The notes under the pieces are model-generated. The model was not told the DNA's origin. It was given only the letters and a program-made list of their open reading frames with translations, and did no database searches. Below are positions 49,464 to 62,800 of a DNA stretch of 64,000 nt, piece after piece. The stretch spans positions 2,108,001 through 2,172,000 of the forward strand of contig NC_039493.1 of the NCBI RefSeq assembly GCF_003590095.1, in the 5' to 3' direction. The translations under genes were made by a program, and so were the position numbers. The stretch is from Trichoplusia ni. Lineage: Eukaryota > Arthropoda > Insecta > Lepidoptera > Noctuidae. Numbering within the stretch: position 1 is the first letter of the stretch; every line of letters begins with the position of its first letter.

Positions 49464-50250
49464 GCAAATGAGACCAGTAGCAAATTGGAAAACGGTCACA
49501 AATCAGAACTTAGCAAATGAGAAATAAAAAAATAATATCAGGAAATTCGTAGCATGTCAAAAATTCGTAGCTATTGCGAGATCCGTAGCTATCTGAAAAT
49601 TCGTATCAAATTGGACACACCGTCGAGTACTGTCCATTGGACGTTTGTAGTACTTTGTAGCCATCGGGTATTCACGCTATTTACATTACAAATGAGAGAT
49701 TCGTAGTGTACGAGATATACGTGACAAATTTAGGGATATGTGTTTAATTAGCAGTTTATTTTAACAAATGAGCCGAGTAACAAGATCGGAAAGCTACTTT
49801 AGTACGCCTGTCTCGGGGGGATGGAGTACTGTAGAGGGATTTCCGAGCTCCCACTCATTTAGACCTACTAAAAAACCATTTAAGTGACGTAAAAGGCTAC
49901 AATATGCATGCTTAGTTTACTTCTTAAGCATAGCAACTGCTACTGAGTTACAACCGCCTTAAATAAAACAGCAATTCTATCTTAAAAACTATATTTACAG
50001 AGTCCTCTTGCTAATATTAACGTAACCTATACCGACGCACGTCATTTTAATCTTGCTGGCGGGTGTGACGCCCTCGTCATCAGAGTCTTCATCATCAGAC
50101 CCTGAGCGTTGCACTTCCAGCTTGAACATCACGCCAAAGAACTCTTTCAGATGTTGCAGGAAAGTTATCGTGTAGTCTGATAGGGGACCCACCTGCAATA
50201 AACAGTTTAACAACTTATTAGTCATTCGTAGTATTTTGGAAATTCGTAGC
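49464..50250. repeat. Interspersed short motifs GCAAATGAGA and ATTCGTAGC
   Basis: ATTCGTAGC-like words occur at 49545, 49563, 49581 (one change), 49599 (one change), 49699, 50224 and 50242. GCAAATGAGA-like words occur at 49464, 49480, 49513, 49688 and 49764. The pattern runs through the RCL1 3' flank and, on the far side of the last exon, into its last intron. Confidence 0.6.
49755..49760 (-). terminator. Candidate poly(A) signal for RCL1
   Basis: AATAAA on the minus strand, 235 bases past the RCL1 stop. The 3' ends of RCL1 and the chitinase converge in this interval, about 450 bases apart. Confidence 0.4.
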
Positions 50251-52351
50251 TAGAGATATTTGTCTCAAATTGACTAAAATAATGGGTCAAAACTTTTGAT
50301 TTGAAATTGTACGTAAGGAATTACTTTACTATAATTATATCAGCACTAGAAATTCACATCATTATGCACTTTTTAGAACAAAATATAAGCATTCATCTTA
50401 TTTTTGGATTGACATTAAGATGCGATTCCCCAGTTTTTTAGACCCTACGAAAAGATCTTACAATGCATTCGCTGACATCCTTCTGTCCGAGCGCCATCCA
50501 GAGCGCGAGCAGCCACTGGAAGCAGGAGTCGACGGCGCCGCCGCGGTAGATCTCATCCAGCAAGCGCTGAGCGCACTCCCGGCCCAGGTCCTCAGGTAGT
50601 GTGATCTCACCGGCGCCAGCGACTGTTGATTTCTGGAACAAGGTACAAAAATAATATAAAATTCAGCAAGAGTATGAATTGAACCTAAGGATTAGTGCAC
50701 AAATTGATGCTTAAATTTAAAAGCCAAAAAGTATTTACATTTAAAGGAGCTTTCTGAAGCGTTATATACTCTTTGGACTAATGGTAATCTTTAAGTAATT
50801 ATGTTAGTTACTAACAGCCTCAGCACAATAGAATGTCTTGTCATCAGTCTCGGCAACCAGGCTGACACCGAAGCCGGGACTCTTGCCGGCGTTGGAGCCG
50901 CGGCACTGGTCTGTGTTGATGTACACATCTGGGATGAAGTTCAACATCACCTGTAAACAATATTGTAGGGTTGTTTGGAATTAAGCTTTTGTCGCACAGT
51001 CGAAAATTGAGTATAACATGAGGACATCTTAGCATTTTGTTCTTCTTTAAGTAGGTTGCAAAACAAGCACTACTAAAACAATTTACGAATTATTTTGTAA
51101 ATGGTGTTTTTTATTAACACTTAAAAACAGAAGAAGGGAAAAAGAAACTTCAACTTAGGACACAGTTTAAAAATATTGTAGAAACTAAACACCCAAGCAC
51201 TTATCACTGACCACAAGAAGTTGTTATGTTGTGATGTAACTCCTAGTTTAACATAATGAAGCCTTCCTACAAAACTCCATGATAGATGATGATAAATGAT
51301 TTAGGTATATTTTGCTAGCAACCACTCACCCCTTTAGCTGCATCAACCACTCTGTTAGCCATTGTAGGTGACACACGCAATGCATACACAACTCCTCGTA
51401 TCCTCTTCACACGGCCCCATTTAGTCCACTGCAGAGGTCGTAAATGCCTCCGTACTGGGCACTTGAAAACTACTTCACCTCCACCAAGAGGGGGAGCACC
51501 TGGAATGTTAAGGGTTTATTGTGATACAAGACTTTTTCGTTATATAGTTTTCAATCATATTTCACTGCAAAATTAGATAATAGATGAAATAAGTCTTCAC
51601 AATTTTTATGTATAACTCTATGTATCTAATATGATTATATTAATTTAATTTACTATTTAGTACTATGTTAGTATTCAGAGTTAATATAACTATAAGCCTC
51701 ATCATTTTTACTAATTATAATTATGAAAACTTGTTAGCTTGACCATACCTCTTCTGACAACTTTTAGTTCCAGTCCATCATCAACCAATATGAACTTTAG
51801 TAACAGTGGTAATGCTGCTGCCTTTATCTTGTCAACTGACACATCGAGAGCACTGTGTGTGACGCCTTGCAGCACTGCATTCATTGGTTCCTTGCAGAAG
51901 GGACCCAGGGCCAGTAAGATTTCTAGATAATAACCTGGAATTCAAAGTATTAGTTACAGTAATGAATGACACTTTAGGAAAAAGCTTATTCAATCTACTC
52001 ATAATAATACTGTGAGTAAGTGGATACATATACAATCATTGATTATTAAAGTTGCTAACCTATACCCCGCTGTGTACTACAGTTGTGTGTAACTTGCCCT
52101 CCCACCAGTATACCAGGCTGGTAGTACACCGAGGTACCCGTCTGACTCAGCTCCACCCTCGTTCCATTCGTCACCTTGTCCAACAACCGGATTAAGCTCA
52201 CTTCATACTCTCGCAGACCCGGGTCATCATGCGTACTTCTTATATCTTCTATTTTAATTGCACGACCACTCAGTGTAGCCAATAACAGTCTTTGCCTAAA
52301 GAAGTTACTGCCTTTGTACACCAGCAAGTCGTTGTGTATTGTTGCAGGCAT
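49995..52351 (-). CDS. RCL1: RNA 3'-terminal phosphate cyclase-like protein RCL1
   Basis: Nucleolar factor needed for early pre-rRNA cleavage and 18S rRNA production, working with the GTPase BMS1. It belongs to the RtcA cyclase fold but is considered a pseudo-cyclase. Exons from the start: 52351-52060, 51934-51749, 51499-51330, 50950-50816, 50632-50462, 50192-49995. They total 1152 bases, 383 residues, close to the roughly 373 expected. Recognisable blocks: GSNFFRQRLLLATLSG, LREYEVSLIRLLDKVTNG, YYQPGILVGGQV, RRGAPPLGGGEVVF, RIRGVVYALRVSPTMANRVV, GKSPGFGVSLVAE, LPEDLG, DEIYRGGAVDS and KMTCVGIGYVNISK. An acidic insert (SGSDDEDSDDEG) sits near the C-terminus. The start is the first ATG after an aaaa context. 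Confidence 0.95.
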
Positions 52352-52800
52352 TTTGTGAGAGTTTTGGTAATATTTAATTTGTAAACATTTGTGCCGTTCA
52401 AAAGTAAAAACACGTGCGCGCCACAGATGATAGTTGTACTGTCAGTGTCATTTTGGCAGTAAACGTTTTGTTTTCCAAAAATAATATCAAGGACTGATCG
52501 AAACATGATTTAAATTTGTTCCAAAATCAATATAGGTAATGCATGCAACATATATACTTAATATAAGTAGCATTTTTTTATATTTTAGGGCAGAGTAAAC
52601 GTATAAAATACCAATAATTTATGGTTTAAACTGTTTCCAGTCTCAAAACTGAACTTCGTTCAATAACAAAACGGGTCAAAACAAAACGTAAACGTTAACA
52701 TAACAAACTTTGAGGTTATCGTGTGTGGTTAATTTTGTTTAATAATAAACGTAAAAAACCTCCAAAATATTACCTGGCACATGATTAATAATAATACACC
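52352..52800. promoter_or_regulatory. Shared divergent promoter region of RCL1 and RRP40
   Basis: 449 bases between two start codons facing apart. The heptamer TAAACGT occurs four times in the same orientation, at 52460, 52596, 52689 and 52746; three of the four are preceded by G (GTAAACG). No well-placed TATA box was seen. That both genes act in rRNA processing is established; that the motif is functional is inference. Confidence 0.55.
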
Positions 52801-53511
52801 ATGAATGTATCGGTCGGTGACGTCGTTCTGCCAGGAGACTCCTGCCAAGAAATTGCTACGATTGGTGAAAAAAGCAAAGTGATACTGGGACCAGGATTAC
52901 GAAAGGAAGTCAATGGCATTTTCATAACCAAAGCTGGTACCTTGAGGAAGCGTGCGCCAAATACCTTTTGGGTGGATAACTATCAGAAGCGTTATATACC
53001 TTCGCGCGGTGAGAATGTTATAGGAATTGTGACACAGAAGGCTGGGGACATATTTCGTGTCGATGTCGGAGGAAGTTGTTCGGCCTCACTGTCTTACTTA
53101 TCCTTCGAAGGAGCTACAAAGAAGAACCGACCTAAAGTAGTGATCGGTGACGTAGTGTACGCTAAAATGCTTGTAGCCAGCAAGGACATGGAACCTGAAA
53201 TTGTATGTGTAGATTCTCACGGGAAGAAAGGACGATTAGGCGTATTAGAAGATGGCTTCGTATTTAAATGTTCACTAAATCTTATTAGAAAGATTCTTAA
53301 CCCTGAATGCCCCTTGTTGAACTCGTTGAAGAATGAGTGGCCTTTTGAGTTAGCAGCAGGAATGAATGGCAGAATATGGATCAAAGCTAACACTATGAGA
53401 GAAACTATTGCATTAGGAAATGCTATACTTGCCTCAGAATACCATAGCAATGATGAGATTAAAAGTATGTGTAGTAATATTGCAAGTATACTTGCGGGAC
53501 ACATTTCATGA
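52801..53511 (+). CDS. RRP40: Exosome complex component RRP40 (EXOSC3)
   Basis: One of the three cap subunits (S1/KH type) of the RNA exosome, which trims 5.8S rRNA precursors and degrades RNA in nucleus and cytoplasm. Single open frame of 236 residues without introns; the human protein is about 275. N-terminus MNVSVGDVVLPGD is the family opening motif. The S1-like part spans roughly residues 70-135 (RYIPSRGENVIGIVTQKAGD, GDVVYAKML). The KH-like part follows at about 145-215 and contains the family signature GMNGRIWIKAN. The context caccATG is good for initiation. RCL1 lies head to head 449 bases away. Confidence 0.96.
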   Translation: MNVSVGDVVLPGDSCQEIATIGEKSKVILGPGLRKEVNGIFITKAGTLRKRAPNTFWVDNYQKRYIPSRGENVIGIVTQKAGDIFRVDVGGSCSASLSYLSFEGATKKNRPKVVIGDVVYAKMLVASKDMEPEIVCVDSHGKKGRLGVLEDGFVFKCSLNLIRKILNPECPLLNSLKNEWPFELAAGMNGRIWIKANTMRETIALGNAILASEYHSNDEIKSMCSNIASILAGHIS

Positions 53512-56500
53512 TGGGGTTTTTTAGAAATAATTAAAATTTTTTTAAGGTTTATGCTTTTTTATTTGCCAACACCTTGCAAAATTATTTTCTTTCCAGCTTT
53601 TGTAGTGCACCCTAGCTAGAGGGTTAAAACAGAACCCTATTACCACTGTGTATCTTTTATCAGGCTGCAACTCATATGATACTAAAAGTTGATATTGTCA
53701 GATGATTATCACAAGTCATGCACATAGCAACTGTTGGCAAGACGAGTCTTAAGGATGTCTACTTTAGATTTTTTTCTCCCTTTGTACTGAATGTCGCGAG
53801 TTCGACTCGCAGGACTCGACTCAGTTTTTCTAATTTACTTCTTATTTATTGAATTTCAAAATTATTTTGTTGGATCAATGATACTGGATAAATTATTATT
53901 GCAAATCCAGGTAACATTTTAGTTGAAGAGGTTAATGTGGATACCAGTATTAATAAAACAATAGAAAACAGTGATTGGGAAATTTATTTTGGCAAATGCA
54001 ACTAACCTAATCATTTCAAATCTCAATACATAATGTAAAACTACATCCATCTGCATTCCAACCATTGTTCATTTCTAATAAATAGATATTACAAATAGCG
54101 GACGTCCCGCGTTTTTCTTATGTACAAGTTGCGAGACGTCATCACCGTATATTACAGCTAACATAATAGGAGTCGACTGACCAGAACAATTTTCCTTTAC
54201 AACAATAATTTAGTAAACAATAAAATAATGAGCTGTTATTTTTCCTTTTTTCATTTTAAATGATAATTTTTTCCTTGTTGACTTATTGGTAATGGGTTTA
54301 GAAATAGCTATCAGTAGCGTATTCCATGACTTTAAAGGAAGTAAGATAGTAATGGACAAGTATGTAATGAACAGCAAACAATTTTGACAAGAATAATAAA
54401 GAAAACTTGAACACAGGAAAAGAAAAGAAATAAAGAAAGGTCTTATAAAATAAAACTGCTTTCTAAGAGAAATAACAGACAAATCCAAACCCATTACAAT
54501 CATCAACATGATATTGAATCAGCCTAGTCTAATGTTAAGCCTCTTAGCAACATTACAAGAAAGTGGTAACTTTTAAAAAGATACAAACTGATGTAGGTAC
54601 CTACAGCTTGATTAGTAACTATCAAGTTTTAAATCTCAACAACCTACGAAAAGGAATGTTATATTTTTTATTTACACAACAATTTTGTATTTTTTTTTTC
54701 AAGGTATTGAGACTATTCAAGTTAATATTTTTTTGTTTGTAATTTGAAAGAGAACAAAACTACCCAAGGCTTTTTAACGATTTATACAATTCTGATTCTG
54801 ATTAGCTTTTCTTATTTAGTTATAGATGTTATAAGCGAACAGCAACCGAAATAATTTGCGTGAACTTTACATAAATTTAACAAAAACTATTCTCCCAAAG
54901 GGATTGTATCAAAGAACACATGTTACAATTATTAATGAAAGTAATAAATAACTTCAACAATCTCAATAGCTATTTCTAAAATCTTGATTTACATTAAATA
55001 AACTGTCGCTATAATATTTTAATATCAAATAAATTCGTGTGTCGGGGACTATCGTAGAAGATTTAATTACCTGTAAAAATAATGTAGGTATGAAACATGT
55101 CAACTCTTAGCCTAGAATAAAGACTGAATGTTTTAATGCACTGATCTTTAGCTTTGTTATAAAACAACAATTTATTTCTAGCTAGCACTCAATATAATAC
55201 AACATGTTAGTTATAAATAAAAACTTATCAAATCGCGATAAGGTTTATATTTGAATGATCATAGGTGGAAGAACTCAGATTTGTAAGACAGTAAGCGCAG
55301 CTAATTTACATTTGCCATTTCAAATAGTGTGATGCCATGTTACATATAAAATTCTACTAAATTGATTAAATAAACATTCTGAAATTATATACCTTGATTG
55401 TCGGCTCTACACACTACTACAATATTTAAAATAGAGTTTGTATGGTCCCTTAAATAATAGGTTTTATTGCTACCATGGAAGTCTATTTATGTGAGTGATA
55501 ACTTAATATGTCTACACCTGCTGCGATATAAGTACACTTTTGTTCCATAATAAATGGTAAATCATCATAAAATATATTCACATTATAACATCTTTAAACA
55601 TAATATTATTTCAATGTTTAAGAAGTCAATATAAAACAGTTTGTTCAATTTTCACAAATATGATAATCTACATTCATTTTTTAAAACAATCATTTTTACA
55701 ATTACTTTGGAAGTATATTTACAGTGATGGCATGGATCAATAAATACCTTGACATACTTTTACGTTTTGAAGTGTCATTACTGAATCGTGTGAACCAAAG
55801 ATAAGTGCACTAACTTCGACTGTCCATTGCCATTTTAAGCACATTTCAAAGTAAGGTCTGGTCTAATTATTATTATAGTTTTCCTATAAACTCTGGACAG
55901 TAGAATTTTGAAAGTGTTTTATTCATATTATAGAATGTAAAAATGATACTCTTACGCTTAGCTTTCTCTTACGTACTTTTTTTTCAAACATTTTACATAT
56001 TTTCGATAACTTCTTTCAGAAATGTGCTCAAAACGTTTTTGATACTTGACTTGGACAATCCTGAATCACAGCAAAATCGTAACACTGTACAAATATTTAC
56101 ATTCTATCAACAAAGCAGTCATTTTCACACATTTTTTCATTTTTTTTTACTTTAATTAATTATTATTTTAATTACGAAAATATAATTTATTCTATCGATT
56201 AATTAGAGATCAAGATTGTTTACTTACAATAGACGTTTTATTAACATAATTTACATTTAATTTATAAATGTTACACTAAGTATCAAAGTTACCCGTTTGT
56301 TATGTTATACAGTATATAACAAATAGTTTCTTGTTATATGTCGTGTGCAAACTGGGAGAACAATTAAGGTAGTTGTCTTTTTACGTTACAATAATTTGGG
56401 CAACTCGCAGCGACTCAGCGGTGAGATGGTGCGCTTTCACAATCTAAATTCAATTCATTGATAACTGTGAATGCGTCACCGACCGCTATGTAAGCGCTAA

Positions 56501-57460
56501 ACTAATTCGTTAACAATTAATTAATACTATTCACTTAATAAATTATTATTACGCGTCATTTTTCGTTTACATCATCGATTCAATAAATAAATAACTTAAT
56601 TAAAATATACAAATACAATCATAAGCATCCGAATACTTAAGAATAAGTTATACCAAAACTGTCCTCCCGGTTTGTCGAAGAGAAATAATTGTAACAATTC
56701 AAAATATAAAGATGATATAAATAGTTAACATCTACGTTTTACGCCGGAGTCGGTTGGACTTGTGAGTGTCGCTGTGGTAGGCCACGAGAGTAAGGTAGAG
56801 ATGATGTGACTCCACCTACGTAATGTATGCAATACACGTGTGGACTCTTGGTTTTGTTAAATAACCTTTCGATTGTCTTAAGTTTCACCACGCTTATTTG
56901 CTATATATTAGACACGGCATGCGTTGCATACGTTGCGTAAAAAAGAACCGTTTGTCTCTACCTTAATACGACGAACTTATTGATACTTCAAAACTTTATA
57001 TGATCGGATGTTTAAAAATAAAATTTTAAAAAGTTACTACGAATGCTCCACTCACAAGACAGATTTTAAAACTATATAGTACATTTTGAAGAGCAAGACA
57101 TTTACTGTTTTTTTTTAACTTCAATTCTGATTTGCACCCCGCTTGCTACTTCGCGACCCTTGTGTGCTGATGTCAGTGATTAATCATATATCTTAGTCAT
57201 GACTTTGCACGTGACATTTCTATCACTCAATATTTACCGCAGCCCGAAAACTATAGGCACGGTATTCGAAGACTGGCGTTTTCCACACCCAATCTGCCGC
57301 AGTAAACGTTTAACGCGTTTTGATGGGTTAAAAGAAACGTTTCACTATGGAATTTATGTAAGGATAGGGAAATAATACGATTCTCCCGCCAGCCGCTTGT
57401 ATATAGTGTGGTGTGGCTGCGGCGTTAGGGCCTGACGCAGAGCGCTGGCGCGGGGCGGGC
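53512..57460. other. Convergent intergenic region and 3' UTRs of RRP40 and ksr
   Basis: RRP40 has ATTAAA 20 bases past its stop and AATAAA at 53952. On the minus strand AATAAA occurs at 56237-56242, a possible ksr signal. No coding sequence is evident in the remaining AT-rich DNA. Confidence 0.5.
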
Positions 57461-59849
57461 TCAGAACACGGAGTCTGCGGAGCGCGACAGGTGCACGGGG
57501 TGGCTGGGCGAGCGCGCCAGCCGCTTGCGGGGCAGCTTCTGCAGCGTGCTCAGCAGGTGCGGGAAGTCCGGCCGCTCCGCGCTGCGGTACGACCAGCACA
57601 GCATCAGGATGTCCTGGGGAGCGCGGACGTTATTACTCAGGGGGTGGAACTAGATTTACATCAAGATGAGTACCCTTCGATATTGATCTGGACTGAAATT
57701 TGCAAGGTGTAGTTCGCAGCTCGTATAGTAATTACTGCGATCTTCATAAAGGGGGCAAAACTAGAACAACATATAACACTAATTTTAAACACGACTTACC
57801 TTGATATCTCTAGATGCCTGCATATTCGCTAGCGACTGTTTGACGCCCTTGCCGACCTGCCAGATGACGGCTTCTGGGGGTTGACTCTTGAAGGGATACT
57901 CGCCGCAGAGGAGCTCGTACCATACCGTCCTATGAAAAGATATACGATAAATACAAGATGTATTCATTTTGATCAAAATAATTGTATTTAAATTATTATT
58001 TAACTTATATTGCATCAAGACGCAGTTTTATTTTTCACTTGCTTTGACCATCCTCTGACTGTCATACGGACGGTCATGATTTCGCGTAGCGTGTACGTAC
58101 CCGAAGGCATAGACGTCGGTGGCCTTGGAGAAGGGCAGGTGCAGCGAGGCGTGCGGCGTGAGCGCGCGACACAGCTCGGGCGCCAGGTAGCACAGCCAGC
58201 CCGCCGGGATGCCCAGGCTGTCGCCGCGGACGCTGCGCAACAGCATCGCGTGGAGGTTAATCATAATACACATCAGATTCAATAGCACTAGCAAATATAT
58301 AAAAAAATAGTAAAAGTAAAGTAAAAAAATAGAATAATAAACATAGCGGGAAACATACTATAATCATAATAAGCAAAATTTTGTGCCTGCAATGTAAATT
58401 ACTTTTTTCTATGTGTGATGTTGCGTCCTACCTTGTGACAAGAAATTGCTTATTGAAAGATCTTCTCCTTTAGTTTTATTCCACTTTCAAACAAAATGTA
58501 AAACATATTTATAAAAATAATGATAGTGTAGCACTAACCTTTGCACCAACTTGTTCCCAAAACAGAGTTTAGTGACACTAAAGAGGCCGAAGTCCGTGAT
58601 GACCACCTTGCCGTTCTCAAGGAATATGTTCTTTGTTTTCAGGTCTTTGTGGATGATGCCGCGCGCGTGCAGGTAGCCCATACCCTGACAAGGAACAAAG
58701 CTTTTGATACCTACAAGTTTCGGCACAGTATACTTTTATCTAGTGTAGTTTTGGGAAGAGGACGCCAACAAAACTTGAATGGTCGTTACGGTTCGAAGTC
58801 TCGAAAACCGGATATAGAGTCCATTAATCCCTATTATCTTTTAGTTTTAAATACACGTCACATTTACATAAACTAAAATTACTCTCCTTTTAAACAAACT
58901 TATCCCCTTACTACACTGGCATGGATATTTTTTTTTCCAAATACCTTTTCTTATCAAAGACATCTCTCTATTAAACCTTATTTAGTTAACCAATTTCCTC
59001 TAACCTGTGATATCTGTTGCGCGACAATAACACTTTTGTTGGCGGTGAACTTGTCTTTCCTGAGATGGATGTGCGTGTAGAGCGTCATTCCCTTACACAG
59101 CGAGGTGACGATGGCGAGTCGCGGCGGCTTCATGCACGCGCCCATGAACAGAACTAGGTTCTCGTGACGGGTCTTACGGAATGTCGCCACCTGCGGGACA
59201 TTACAGAATTAAATAACATTGTTCGTATTGAGTTAAGTGATTTAGGGGAACTGCAATGACTTAAAAATCCTTAGATATTATTATTACATTATAAGTAGGT
59301 TTTCCAAACTATTTCGGCACTTAGGAATTTATTCCTTGTGACACAAGGGGTTTCACAGAAATTCAAATGACATGCACATAGACGAAACCAACAAATATTT
59401 TTGCATCATATAAAGACCTTTCTTATGCAGAGATCCGCAAATTAATAGGTTAGTACCAGTTATCCATATATGCAGTCAATTAATCTGCTGCACCCAATGT
59501 AACAAGGAAGCTTGATGATGCTTCTGACGATTTAAAATTAGAAATAAGCAGACAATTCAAACAAACGACTTTTTTTGTGTTCTGCCGCTCTACGGTATCT
59601 TGGACTGCTTCACCGGACTATGAAGCGCTTAGCCTGCCTAGCCTGGCTATCACCTCGACCAGTGCGTGTGTCGCTCACCTCATGCTTGAAGGTGTCGAGC
59701 GGCACGCAGTCGTCGCTGAGCACGTGCAGCACCTTGACGGCGACGGCGCCGTGCCAGCTGCCGCGGAACACCGTGCCGAAGCGCCCCGTGCCTATCACCT
59801 CGAACAGCTTCAGCTCGTCGTACGGGATGTCCCACTCCTTCATCGATAA
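57461..59849 (-). CDS. ksr: KSR kinase-like domain and C-terminus (six exons)
   Basis: Starts SMKEWDIPYDELK, the conserved entry to the KSR kinase domain. Glycine loop GTGRFGTVFRG, then AVAVK (the ATP-lysine is present, unlike mammalian KSRs, which have Arg), helix-C Glu in FKHEVATFRK, and GIIHKDLKTKN in the catalytic loop. The HRD Arg is replaced by Lys, which is characteristic of KSR. DFG is intact (VITDFGLFS). Activation segment GWLCYLAPEL, then TDVYAFGTVWYELL and the WQVGKGVKQSLANMQASRD dimer-interface region. It ends RSPSHPVHLSRSADSVF, where RSPSHP fits the mode-1 14-3-3 consensus RSxSxP. The kinase is likely weak or inactive. Confidence 0.95.
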
Positions 59850-62800
59850 CTGGTGGAAACACGGACGAGGGTATTAAAGGAAATAATTTATGTTAAAATT
59901 AATCAATACGGTAGGGGTTGGAGTACTTATGGCAAAGACTTTCGACTTTTCTTCGATATTATTTGAAACGAATCCCGCTGTAAAGAATTTAATCCATGTA
60001 TCGCACAAAGACACCCAGACTCAGGACAAGCATTCCTCATAAAAAGAAAAATTCGGTAACTATACAATTCAAATTAGTTATGCCAACACATAAAATAAAT
60101 GCGTGGATAGTCGAGTAGTTGAGATCACCACGCTAAACCCACTGTGCGCGTCGTGTCGCGGGTTCGATCCTCACGTAGGACAAGCTTTTGAGTGATCCAG
60201 GAATACTTATTCTGTGTCTGGGTGTCGTCGTGCACGTGATTTGTATGTTTGTGAAACACCCCGCCACATAAGGATTAAATTCCTTAATGCGGGAGTCGTT
60301 TTTATAAAAAAAAAAAACAATTAAGACGATATTATACACCAAAAAAGCAGTATTAAACAAAAGCTCAGTCAAAAATTGATGTCAGAATACAAACTTCTTC
60401 AAAAAGCCTCCTTCTCCGTACAAATATGGACATATTTAACAAACTTTCACGAACAACAACAAAATTCACCAAACTATCAAATATTATACTGCAACACACT
60501 TGTCAACGAATCAACAATTTAAGAAACCCCCGTACTCCAATTTATTGACTTTATTACTGTACAGCTTTTAAACAACGAATGCGTCTAAACAATAGCGTTG
60601 GTGTATCAGTGTATACAGAGTGTTATCGGAGTCTGGTTCCCGCGTTATCTACAATAATGGCCGCCGCAATGCGAGGGTCATTACATGCCTATCATTAAAC
60701 CTGTCACATGAGCTTTCAGGAAACTTTATATTGTAGATAATAATAATTATTTAAACTTACGATTGGGTTTTATGAAACTAATTTTTCTTGTAGAAATATT
60801 GCAATAAAAATTATTTTGGAGATGTCAAGTTTTCTGATTGGAGCTAGTAACCTCCACCTACATTATTGTTGATTTATAAAGTATAGAAAGTCACCAGGGA
60901 AGAAAATAAAAATCATAGACGGGGATAATATGAATGGAAAGAGAAAAAAATAAAGCTGTTGAGTTTATTGAGCCGTTTCTTCTCCTCTGGCACACAAGAA
61001 ACGCTGGTAAGACCGCCATTGTACCCTAACACTGTATGCTTTAAGCATCACTGCTGCAGTTCCATGGTGTACAATAAATAATATTTAGATTAAAGCAGAA
61101 CTAGACGTCAAAAAGATGTAGACAAAAATGTAGTTTAAACTTGAGTTTGAGAGAGGAAATCCCTTTTCCCTGCAGTTGAACAAAAATAGGTAATAACAAT
61201 ACTCACGCTATTCTGCCTCGGCCAGCGCTCGTCGGGGTGCTTGTTGTGCAGGTCGAGCGAGTCCCCGCGCCCGCAGCCGCCGCTGTCCGTACTGCCCGAG
61301 CCCGACAGCGACACGCAGCGGGAACTGTCGCCTGGACAACATACTACTACATAAATATTCTGAATATCATACTACTACGATAAGACTAGCTGTTTCCCGC
61401 GGTTTCACCCGCGTGTGCAGTACTTGGTCTCGTGGAAATTTTACAGTTTATGTTTTTTTTTGGTCTTTGCCGCAATTTTTCATATTTTCTCACCGTTAAA
61501 ACCTTCCCTGGAATTTCACGAATATTTCAAGACTTTAGAATAAGACAAATCGGTTAGGCCGTTCTCGAATTTTAATGAGACTAACGAACAGCAATTAATT
61601 TATATGTATAAGAAGAAGAAGACTAGGAAGCTCGTTACAGGTTGCCAGAAGCCTGAAAGTCTGACAACCAGTCTAACCACGGGGTTGGAGGTCAGATAGG
61701 CAGTCGCTCCTTGAAAAACACTTGTACTTAGCAGTATCCAGTTATACTGGAAGCCGACCCTAACAATTGTCGGTTATGATTTTAAAAGTAACATTTTATT
61801 TGATACTAATTAATGCTAAATTTAATATAAAAAGCTTGTACTACATACATCATACAAATTACTCACCACTTTTTACGCTGGCGGTGAGGTCTTCCTTATT
61901 GTCGTGCTGTCTCGCCGGCGACTGTATCGTCACGTGGTTAGGACTAGACACCACTGGCTTTAGTTCTACTTAACAAAAAGAGAAAGTATCGTTCTTAAAT
62001 TATTCATCGACAGATTTAGTAAGTACGTAAGATCTATTAATTAGTCAGAGTTTATCTATCTAGAAGTCTACATCTAGCAAGGATTCATTTTCGACGATGT
62101 TTCATGAAAGATCATTTGATTTTTCCAGTCCGTCTAGCTATCACGCTTCATGAGATACAGCCTGTTGACGCACGGATAGACAGATAGGTACCTGGCCGTC
62201 AGTAATTGGGCTCATTTTTATACAAAAATCATCGTTGCAAATATGTATTATAGTTAAATTTTAAAATTGAGATGACGTAAAATGTATATGTGTAGTGGTA
62301 GTTACCTGGGAAGTGGAACTGCTGCTTGGTGGTGGGCGGGTGGTGCAGGTGGTGGTGGGGCGTGAGTGGCGGCGCCAGCGCGGGGGAGGACGGCGTCGAG
62401 CTGTTGCACGACGACGTGTTGGACGACGAGTCCGGCCCGCCCGCGCCCGCGCCGCGCTCCAGGTACGGCTGCAGGACACACACGGTATGTTTACTTCAAA
62501 TACAGGGATTTGGAAGTATTACTAAATTTTGAATCCGTCTACTTAGTGACTAGGCTGAGAAAGTAATCTATCGATAGAAAAACAACAAAATTTATCGCAA
62601 GGCAAAAAGCAAAAGATTTAATGATGTCAGTTACATTGTTTTCAAATGATATGTATTTTCAAAAGTCATCATTGAGTACATTTTAGGTTAAACGAGTTAA
62701 GGAACCCCGATTAAGATTCATTTCATTTCTTTGACAGTGAAAATAATACTCGTCTATTTTCATTTACTGGTCAGAGCTACGGACTTAATATTATATCTTT

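Noticed and set aside
57413..59877. Plus-strand ORFs over the KSR kinase exons
   Set aside because: Antisense shadows of GC-rich coding exons; the minus strand gives the full kinase domain in phase.
60098..60180. tRNA-like sequence with A and B boxes
   Set aside because: It heads a SINE body with a poly(A) end and does not form a complete cloverleaf; not a tRNA gene. The same applies at 38905-38980 and 4481.
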